Of a stretch of 5,108 bases of DNA, positions 1 through 5,108 are shown piece after piece. The position numbers and the translations under genes were made by a program. The stretch is from Chloroflexota bacterium (GTDB lineage Bacteria > Chloroflexota > Anaerolineae > 4572-78 > J111). The notes beneath the pieces are model-generated. The model had not been told where the DNA came from. It ran no database searches and worked only from the letters and a program-made list of their open reading frames with translations. The DNA lies in the NCBI GenBank assembly GCA_003695455.1, contig RFJF01000599.1, positions 1 to 5,108 of the forward strand, in the 5' to 3' direction. Position 1 is the first letter of the stretch. Each line of letters starts with the position of its first letter.

Positions 1-23
1 GTCATTGGTAATTGGTCATTGCT

Positions 24-629
24 ATGATGCCTCCCGGACATGTGGCAGTTGCGTGGGGAACTGCCGAACTGCTCCAACAGAATAACTCCCGGCTGGCCCG
101 GCTCGATTACCGGTTGCTGGCGCTGGCCGCGCTGGGACCGGACATCATTGACAAACCGCTGGCGATGCTGGTATTTACTGCGTCTCACACCAGCCAGTTG
201 GTGTTTCACAGCCTGCTGATTCATGCCGGACTGCTGGCATTAGCCCTGCTGGTGTGGCGGCGGGCGCTGCCTTACGTGCTGGCCTTTAACAGCCATCTCA
301 TTGCCGACCGCATGTGGAATCACACCGAAACCTTCTGGTGGCCGTTGTTCGGCTGGGATACGTTTTGGGCGTTTAAATTTATGAATTCACCAGCGGCCAT
401 GGCCGCCGTCTACTGGGACATTGTCACCCGTTACCCGCAGGTGTGGGTGGTGGAACTACTGGCGCTGGGCTACCTGTGTTGGTTTGCCGCACGCCGGCGG
501 CTGTATCGCTGGCAGAATATGCGGCAATTGCTGCTGACCGGCATCCTGCCCTCCCCCCAAAATATCTCACCCGCAGCACTATCCGCGCCAGACACTCGCG
601 CTCCTACCCCCACCAAAAATCCAGCCTGA
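24..629 (+). CDS. Putative membrane-bound metal-dependent hydrolase, YdjM/DUF457-like
   Basis: Complete 201-residue protein. An in-frame TAA at 9-11 closes the frame upstream, so the gene begins in the window; TTG 12, ATG 24 and ATG 27 are possible starts. I chose ATG 24 because the family usually begins just before a Gly-His motif, but no clear Shine-Dalgarno decides it. Visible: GH at residues 5-6, a DxxDK motif at 40-44 inside a hydrophobic stretch, H62 in a second hydrophobic segment, HxxxD at H91-D95, an aromatic WWPLFGWD patch at 105-112, and a last hydrophobic helix near 139-155. Scattered His/Asp residues within membrane segments are characteristic of the YdjM/DUF457 group of inner-membrane predicted metal-dependent hydrolases, whose substrate is generally unknown. 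The C-terminal 25 or so residues are Pro/Ala/Thr-rich and probably disordered. It has no evident functional link to the SQR genes downstream and lies 291 bases from them. That it codes is fairly sure; the family is likely; enzymatic activity is not shown. Confidence 0.7.
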   Translation: MMPPGHVAVAWGTAELLQQNNSRLARLDYRLLALAALGPDIIDKPLAMLVFTASHTSQLVFHSLLIHAGLLALALLVWRRALPYVLAFNSHLIADRMWNHTETFWWPLFGWDTFWAFKFMNSPAAMAAVYWDIVTRYPQVWVVELLALGYLCWFAARRRLYRWQNMRQLLLTGILPSPQNISPAALSAPDTRAPTPTKNPA

Positions 630-693
630 CATCAGTAAAATTTATTTTTATACAATCCGTTGATGTGGTTATTGCTCAATCCGGCCTGACCAC

Positions 694-724
694 CTGGATT
701 CTGACCTCTGGAATCTGGATTCTG
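694..724. repeat. Direct repeat CTGGATTCTG, 21-bp phase
   Basis: CTGGATTCTG occurs at 694-703 and again, identically, at 715-724. The copies start 21 bases apart, about two turns of B-DNA, so they present the same face of the helix. A related partial copy (CTCTGGAAT) lies between them. This could be a tandem regulator site about 60-90 bases upstream of the -35 box, or chance; nothing else supports function. Confidence 0.35.
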
Positions 725-757
725 TATTTTCAAGGCAGGTATTAGTTTCGCTTATCT

Positions 758-806
758 GTCAGCAATGTGACGGTTAGCAAATTATTGCGTGGTCTGTCAC
801 TTTGAC
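758..806. promoter_or_regulatory. Candidate operator: paired GTCA/TGAC half-sites
   Basis: Two short inverted repeats sit around the promoter: GTCA 758-761 with TGAC 768-771 (6-base spacer), and GTCA 796-799 with TGAC 803-806 (3-base spacer). Both left halves are part of CTGTCA (756-761 and 794-799). The second lies between the -35 and -10 boxes, where a bound repressor would block RNA polymerase. The half-sites are only four bases and the spacers differ, so this is a weak candidate; no regulator can be named. Confidence 0.25.
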
Positions 807-812
807 TATAAT
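785..812 (+). promoter_or_regulatory. Probable sigma-70-type promoter of sdhCAB
   Basis: A perfect TATAAT -10 hexamer lies at 807-812, preceded after 16 bases by TTGCGT (785-790), which matches three of six positions of the TTGACA consensus. Transcription would begin near 818-820, giving a leader of about 100 nt before sdhC. The weak -35 suggests activator dependence or low basal strength. It is the best promoter match in the intergenic region, on the correct strand and at a sensible distance; no experimental support. Confidence 0.5.
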
Positions 813-904
813 AGTAACGGATTTCGCAATCCCCAAAAATCCCAAACATCCAACTTGGAATCCTCGAGTTATTTTCTATTGATGGTCACATTTTTCTAAA
901 TCCA

Positions 905-912
905 AAGGAGGA
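905..912 (+). promoter_or_regulatory. Strong Shine-Dalgarno of sdhC
   Basis: AAGGAGGA is an almost complete complement of the 16S rRNA 3' end and ends 8 bases before ATG 921. It decides between ATG 921 and the in-frame ATG 933, favouring 921. Confidence 0.85.
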
Positions 913-920
913 ACGTTTTT

Positions 921-1610
921 ATGGTAGGTGTCATGCATTTTCCCCAAACCACCATTGGGAAAAAAGTAATTATGGCAATTTCCGGCGTTGTGTGGATTGG
1001 TTTTTTGGCCGCCCACATGTTCGGGAACCTTAAGGTTTACACCGGCGCAGAGCATTTTAACGAATACGCCGAAGGATTACGCACGTTGGGTGCCCCTATT
1101 TTAGGCTATGCCCAGGCATTGTGGGTGTTGCGGATTATTGTGATTGTGTCCATTGTGGCGCATATGTGGGCCGCCCTCACTCTGAACCAACGTAACCGGC
1201 AGGCTCGCCCCGCCCGCTACACAGAACACAAAAAGCTGAGCGCAAACTATGCCACACTCACCATGATTTACGGCGGTGTGGCAATTTTCTTTTTTATCAT
1301 TTACCATCTGATGCACTTTACATGGGGTGTAGCCGGCGTTCACCCCAGTTTTATTGCCACAGACCCGTACCATAACGTGATTGCGGGTTTCAGTTCTTAT
1401 GGCTATGTACCGGCCATCATTTACCTGATTGCGTTGGTTTTTCTGGCGTTTCACCTGTTTCACGGCACCTGGAGCCTGTTCCAAACTCTGGGGCTGAACA
1501 ACAAAACCTACGACGGCGCACTGCACGGCCTGGCCTGGGCCGTGGCGCTGGTAATTACGTTGGGTTTTGCCACCGTACCGCTGGGCGTTATGTTTGGATT
1601 ACTCAGCTAG
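921..1610 (+). CDS. sdhC: Succinate dehydrogenase/fumarate reductase cytochrome b subunit, type B (b558 family)
   Basis: A 229-residue integral membrane protein that anchors the SdhAB catalytic dimer and passes electrons between its iron-sulfur clusters and the quinone pool. Five membrane helices are visible, about residues 14-34, 62-85, 111-131, 160-182 and 202-227, the pattern of single-chain type B anchors that carry two hemes b. Histidines at the expected places are H32 (AHMFGNL), H81 (VAHMW), H129 or H132 (YHLMHFTWG) and H178 or H181 (FHLFHGTWSLFQ), matching the four-ligand scheme known from Bacillus subtilis SdhC and Wolinella FrdC. The HGTWSLFQTLGLN stretch after helix 4 is typical of the family. 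Acidic residues E44, E48 and E51 lie in the helix 1-2 loop, where type B enzymes have a quinone-site glutamate (inference). The residues just before H181 are L179 and F180, so I see no counterpart of the Wolinella helix-IV glutamate. First gene of an sdhC-sdhA-sdhB operon; start fixed by a strong Shine-Dalgarno. Direction of catalysis in vivo cannot be read from sequence. Confidence 0.95.
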   Translation: MVGVMHFPQTTIGKKVIMAISGVVWIGFLAAHMFGNLKVYTGAEHFNEYAEGLRTLGAPILGYAQALWVLRIIVIVSIVAHMWAALTLNQRNRQARPARYTEHKKLSANYATLTMIYGGVAIFFFIIYHLMHFTWGVAGVHPSFIATDPYHNVIAGFSSYGYVPAIIYLIALVFLAFHLFHGTWSLFQTLGLNNKTYDGALHGLAWAVALVITLGFATVPLGVMFGLLS

Positions 1611-1624
1611 AGAGGATATGATAA

Positions 1625-3574
1625 ATGAACGTTGACGACATCAAAGTATTCGAAGGCGACCTGGACTCTGCCGTACCCGAAGGGCCAATCCAGCAAATCT
1701 GGGATGACCATCGCTTTAATATGAAGCTGGTTAACCCCTCAAACCGGCGCAAATACAAGGTGATTGTGGTCGGTTCCGGATTGGCGGGCGGCTCTGCCGC
1801 CGCCAGCCTGGGCGAAATGGGCTACAATGTCCACTGCTTCTTTTACCAGGACAGCGCCCGGCGCGCGCACAGTGTGGCTGCCCAGGGTGGCATCAACGCT
1901 GCCAAAAACTACCGCAATGACGGCGACAGCATTTTTCGCCTCTTTTACGATACCGTAAAAGGCGGCGACTACCGCTCTCGTGAAGCCAACGTCTACCGGC
2001 TGGCCCAGGTGAGCAACAACATCATTGACCAATGTGTGGCGCAGGGCGTGCCCTTTGCCCGTGAATACGGCGGCATGCTTGATAACCGCAGCTTTGGTGG
2101 CGCGCAGGTTTCCCGTACGTTTTACGCCCGCGGGCAAACCGGCCAGCAATTACTGCTGGGCGCGTACCAGGCTCTGCAACGGCAGGCCCACGCCGGAACC
2201 GTAACCCTCTACCCCCGCACAGAAATGCTGGACCTGATTGTCATTGACGGCCGGGCGCGCGGCATTGTTACCCGCAACATGATTACCGGCCAGATTAAAT
2301 CTTATCTGGGCGATGCGGTAGTGTTGGCTACCGGTGGCTACGGCAACACCTACTTCCTGTCAACCAACGCCAAAGGGTGCAACGCCAGCGCAGCCTGGCG
2401 CGCCTACAAACGCGGCGCCTACTTTGCCAACCCGTGCTACGTGCAAATTCACCCCACCTGCATCCCCCCTTCAGGCGAGCACCAATCCAAACTTACGCTG
2501 ATGAGTGAATCTCTGCGCAACGATGGCCGCATCTGGGTGCCGCGCCAGCCTGGAGACAGACGGCCCGCCGCCCAAATTCCGGAAGAAGAACGCTACTACT
2601 ACCTGGAAGAAAAATACCCCAGCTTTGGCAACCTGGTCCCGCGAGACGTAGCCAGCCGCAACGCCAAAGCCGTAGTTGACGCCGGACACGGCGTAGGAGA
2701 ACTCCAAAACGGCGTTTACCTGGACTTCTCTGAAGCCATTGGCCGGCTGGGCAAACAGGTTATCAAAGACCGCTACGGCAACCTGTTTGATATGTACACC
2801 AGCATCACCGGCGAAGACCCCTACGAAGTCCCCATGCGTATTTACCCCGCTGTTCACTACACCATGGGCGGCCTGTGGGTAGATTACAACCTGCAAAGCT
2901 CCATCCCCGGCCTGTTTGTGCTGGGAGAAGCCAACTTCTCCGATCACGGCGCCAACCGGCTGGGCGCCAGCGCACTGATGCAGGGCCTGGCCGATGGCTA
3001 CTTTGTGGCCCCCTACACAGTGGGCAACTATTTGGCCCGCGTGGGTGCAGACACCGGAGATTCCGCAGCCAGCGCCCCGGAAGTAGCTCAGGCCGAAGCC
3101 GCCGTGCAGGAAAAAATTGACAAATTGATGTCCATCAACGGCAAACACTCCGTTACCCACTTCCACCGTGAACTGGGCAAGGTAATGTGGAACGGCGTGG
3201 GGATGGCGCGTAACGATGCCGGCCTGCGCGAGGCGCTTCAACGCATCCCGGAAATCCGCGCCGAATTCTGGGAAAACGTTCGTGTTCCCGGCAGCGCCGC
3301 AGATTTAAACCAGAGTCTTGAAATGGCCGGGCGCGTGGCCGACTTTTTGGAACTGGGTGAACTGCTTGCTCTTGATGCCCTGCACCGCACAGAAAGCTGC
3401 GGCGGTCACTTCCGTGAAGAAAGCCAGACCGAAGAGGGTGAAGCCAAACGCGACGATGAAAACTTTAGTTACGTTGCCGCCTGGGAATATACCGGTGATG
3501 GCAGCACACCCAACTTACACAAAGAGCCGCTTAAATTTGAATACGTTAAGCTAACACAACGGAGCTACAAGTAG
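1625..3574 (+). CDS. sdhA: Succinate dehydrogenase/fumarate reductase flavoprotein subunit, type B
   Basis: A 649-residue catalytic subunit that interconverts succinate and fumarate with covalently bound FAD, on the cytoplasmic face in known bacterial type B enzymes. The dinucleotide motif GSGLAGG is at residues 50-56. H82 in [11 protein letters not shown] is the expected covalent FAD attachment site. Substrate and catalytic residues recognised by alignment to E. coli FrdA/SdhA from memory: H276 (VQIHPT), E295 and R298 (SESLRNDG), R340 (VPRDVASR, the proton-transfer arginine), H411 (HYTMGG) and R445 ([10 protein letters not shown]). The C-terminal part ([15 protein letters not shown], then an acidic stretch) and the 45-residue N-terminal lead (EGP, then [12 protein letters not shown]) are features of the longer type B flavoproteins; length is normal for that group. 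It starts 14 bases after sdhC; GAGG at 1612-1615 lies 9 bases before ATG 1625, whereas the out-of-frame ATG 1618 is too close to the Shine-Dalgarno and stops after five codons. No frameshift or missing key residue seen. Confidence 0.97.
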   Translation: MNVDDIKVFEGDLDSAVPEGPIQQIWDDHRFNMKLVNPSNRRKYKVIVVGSGLAGGSAAASLGEMGYNVHCFFYQDSARRAHSVAAQGGINAAKNYRNDGDSIFRLFYDTVKGGDYRSREANVYRLAQVSNNIIDQCVAQGVPFAREYGGMLDNRSFGGAQVSRTFYARGQTGQQLLLGAYQALQRQAHAGTVTLYPRTEMLDLIVIDGRARGIVTRNMITGQIKSYLGDAVVLATGGYGNTYFLSTNAKGCNASAAWRAYKRGAYFANPCYVQIHPTCIPPSGEHQSKLTLMSESLRNDGRIWVPRQPGDRRPAAQIPEEERYYYLEEKYPSFGNLVPRDVASRNAKAVVDAGHGVGELQNGVYLDFSEAIGRLGKQVIKDRYGNLFDMYTSITGEDPYEVPMRIYPAVHYTMGGLWVDYNLQSSIPGLFVLGEANFSDHGANRLGASALMQGLADGYFVAPYTVGNYLARVGADTGDSAASAPEVAQAEAAVQEKIDKLMSINGKHSVTHFHRELGKVMWNGVGMARNDAGLREALQRIPEIRAEFWENVRVPGSAADLNQSLEMAGRVADFLELGELLALDALHRTESCGGHFREESQTEEGEAKRDDENFSYVAAWEYTGDGSTPNLHKEPLKFEYVKLTQRSYK

Positions 3575-3588
3575 GGGGCAATGGTAAA

Positions 3589-4359
<771 letters not shown>

Positions 4360-4387
4360 TTTTGCAACACCCGCCCGGTAATTTGCT

Positions 4388-4430
4388 ATCCTCCCGTAGA
4401 TGAGTACCCTACGGGAGGATTTTTTGTTTT
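4388..4430 (+). terminator. Intrinsic terminator of sdhCAB
   Basis: A perfect 12-bp stem (4388-4399 pairing with 4409-4420) encloses a 9-base loop (4400-4408) and is followed by TTTTTGTTTT at 4421-4430. Position 28 bases after the sdhB stop and the T-rich tail make it a strong rho-independent terminator separating the first SQR operon from the second. The stem's 3' arm contains GGGAGGA (4413-4419), which resembles a Shine-Dalgarno; see findings. Confidence 0.93.
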
Positions 4431-4454
4431 GCCTGAATCAACTGTTTCGCCGTT

Positions 4455-4817
4455 ATGAACCAACCATCCCCGCAAACCCAATTCATAACCCTGCTGCACC
4501 GTATTGCCGGCGCAGGAATGTTTCTGTTTCTGGCGCTGCACATTGCCCACATTGCGCTGATGAGCCAGGGGCCGGAGCCGTTCAACACCCTGGCCCAACT
4601 ATTTAACCGGCCGGCCGGCCGGTTACTGCACCTGTTTCTCTTTTTTGGCGTGCTGTTTCACGCAGTGAACGGAACACGGATTATTTTGCTGGATTTTGTA
4701 CCGGCGCTGCAACGTTACCGGCGCGCATCTGTGTACGCAGCCTGGTTTCTGTTTGCCGCGCTTTTTATTCCCAGCGCCCTGCTGCTGTTGATGGACGCTT
4801 TTTTGCCGCCACTTTAG
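4455..4817 (+). CDS. sdhC: Succinate dehydrogenase cytochrome b556 subunit (second SQR, SdhC-like)
   Basis: A 120-residue membrane anchor of the two-subunit SQR type, unlike the five-helix anchor at 921-1610. Three helices are visible at about residues 18-37, 57-80 and 91-116. Family signatures: LLHRIAG (14-19), where R16 matches the quinone-site arginine of E. coli SdhC (R31) and T12 takes the place of its S27; and FHAVNGTRIILLDF (68-81), where H69 corresponds to the E. coli SdhC heme ligand H84 and D80 to D95. H29 and H32 in helix 1 are extra histidines that could serve a second heme (inference). The start is fixed: in-frame TGA lies at 4434 and ATG 4455 is the first start codon after it. 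No Shine-Dalgarno precedes it, so translation may be leaderless or coupled. It lies 24 bases beyond the terminator T-tract, so it needs its own promoter or readthrough; I cannot point to a clear promoter. Followed after 12 bases by sdhD. Confidence 0.9.
   Translation: MNQPSPQTQFITLLHRIAGAGMFLFLALHIAHIALMSQGPEPFNTLAQLFNRPAGRLLHLFLFFGVLFHAVNGTRIILLDFVPALQRYRRASVYAAWFLFAALFIPSALLLLMDAFLPPL
4604..4625. repeat. 22-bp perfect palindrome with (CCGG)4 core
   Basis: Four tandem CCGG units (4607-4622) flanked by TAA and TTA form an uninterrupted self-complementary 22-mer inside the second sdhC. It encodes residues 51-56 (NRPAGR) and the next codon. It contains two overlapping GGCCGGCC octamers. It may simply follow from Arg/Pro/Ala/Gly codons in GC-rich DNA. 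Confidence 0.8.
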
Positions 4818-4829
4818 GGGATTTTGCGT

Positions 4830-5108
4830 ATGCTCAAAGGTCAGACGCCGCAGCCATCCACAGAAAATCACCGGCAACCCGTTTCTTCCATCGAACAAAC
4901 AGCCTGGCTGTTTATGCGGTTATCGGGGGTGCTGCTGCTGTTTATGGCCGTGGGGCATTTGATGTATATGTACTTTATCATTCCCGGCGGCGTGAGCGCC
5001 ATCACCTATCAGGTAATTTTAGACCGCTGGACAGACCCGGTGTGGGGGTTTGCTGCGCGATTGTTTGACCTGCTGTTGCTGTTGCTGGGGCTGGCTCACG
5101 GGGGTAAC
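4830..5108 (+). CDS. sdhD: Succinate dehydrogenase membrane anchor subunit SdhD, 3' end beyond window
   Basis: The first 93 residues of the second anchor subunit; the gene runs off the window edge with no stop. After a polar 20-residue N-terminus comes helix 1 (about residues 25-50, starting WLFMRLSGV), a loop with SAITYQ and DRWTDPVWGF (65-74), and helix 2 from about 77, ending at AHGGN (89-93). By comparison with E. coli SdhD, H90 should correspond to heme ligand H71, followed normally by a GxR-like turn that lies beyond the window. H43 in helix 1 is an additional intramembrane histidine. Start ATG 4830 is supported by AGGGGAT (4816-4822), overlapping the stop of the preceding gene and ending 7 bases before the start. 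The 12-base gap implies co-transcription and an SdhC/SdhD heterodimer sharing one heme b between H69 of SdhC and H90 here. Catalytic sdhA and sdhB genes would be expected next. Confidence 0.88.
   Translation, partial: MLKGQTPQPSTENHRQPVSSIEQTAWLFMRLSGVLLLFMAVGHLMYMYFIIPGGVSAITYQVILDRWTDPVWGFAARLFDLLLLLLGLAHGGN

Larger units (their letters stand above)
630..920. other. Intergenic region upstream of the sdhCAB operon
   Basis: This 291-base stretch is visibly richer in A and T than the flanking genes and carries no convincing coding region. A frame open across its start (to 745) is only the +2 shadow of the hydrolase gene tail. Contents I can point to: a weak possible upstream promoter (CTGACA 626-631, then TATACA 649-654 after 17 bases), a phased direct repeat (694-724), short GTCA/TGAC half-sites (758-806), a better promoter (785-812), a weak hairpin (AACTTG 852-857 pairing with CGAGTT 865-870 with one G-T pair, followed by a T-rich run), and the ribosome binding site of sdhC. 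I see no clear terminator for the hydrolase gene. Confidence 0.7.

Noticed and set aside
443..745. 100-codon + strand frame crossing the end of the hydrolase gene
   Set aside because: Overlaps the hydrolase in another frame for most of its length, has no Shine-Dalgarno and no recognisable protein character.
852..880. Hairpin in the sdhC leader as an attenuator or riboswitch
   Set aside because: The stem is only six pairs with one G-T, the T-run is interrupted, and no known riboswitch core or leader peptide is evident.
1101..1526. 141-codon open frame on the - strand
   Set aside because: Antisense to sdhC, with a composition typical of a shadow frame and no family resemblance.
2471..3241. 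256-codon open frame on the - strand
   Set aside because: Lies wholly inside sdhA, whose motifs are intact on the + strand; the antisense frame is a by-product of GC-rich codon structure and has no recognisable domain.
4400..4606. 68-codon + strand frame starting in the terminator loop
   Set aside because: Its start is inside the hairpin loop without a Shine-Dalgarno, and most of it is the out-of-frame shadow of the second sdhC.

Overview
The window holds the junction of two different succinate dehydrogenase / fumarate reductase (succinate:quinone oxidoreductase, SQR) loci, preceded by an unrelated small membrane-protein gene. All convincing genes are on the + strand. The moderately GC-rich coding style, the type B SQR proteins and an SdhD-like sequence beginning a second SQR cluster suggest a Chloroflexota bacterium (Anaerolineae-like). 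That placement is an impression from family resemblance, not a computed assignment; another menaquinone-using phylum is possible.

Layout: (1) 24-629, a complete gene for a putative membrane-bound metal-dependent hydrolase of the YdjM/DUF457 type. (2) 630-920, an AT-richer 291-base intergenic region with a perfect TATAAT -10 box, short GTCA/TGAC half-sites, a 21-bp-phased direct repeat and a strong Shine-Dalgarno at its end. (3) 921-4359, a compact operon in the order sdhC-sdhA-sdhB with 14 bases in each gap. It encodes a complete type B SQR: a single-chain five-helix cytochrome b, a flavoprotein with the covalent-FAD histidine, and an iron-sulfur protein with all three clusters. (4) 4388-4430, a textbook intrinsic terminator. 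(5) 4455-5108, the start of a second SQR cluster of another architecture: a three-helix cytochrome b556-type SdhC and an SdhD that runs off the window edge.

How the genes work together: the first operon should make a self-sufficient membrane enzyme that interconverts succinate and fumarate, passing electrons from FAD through the [2Fe-2S], [4Fe-4S] and [3Fe-4S] clusters to a di-heme anchor and the quinone pool (probably menaquinone). The second cluster makes two small anchor subunits for an SQR of the two-chain type. Its catalytic subunits, if it has its own, must lie beyond 5108. The terminator between them suggests separate transcription and so possibly division of labour, for instance succinate oxidation versus fumarate reduction; this is inference. 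I found no CRISPR array, tRNA, rRNA or mobile element. The most notable feature is the back-to-back arrangement of two non-homologous-anchor SQRs.
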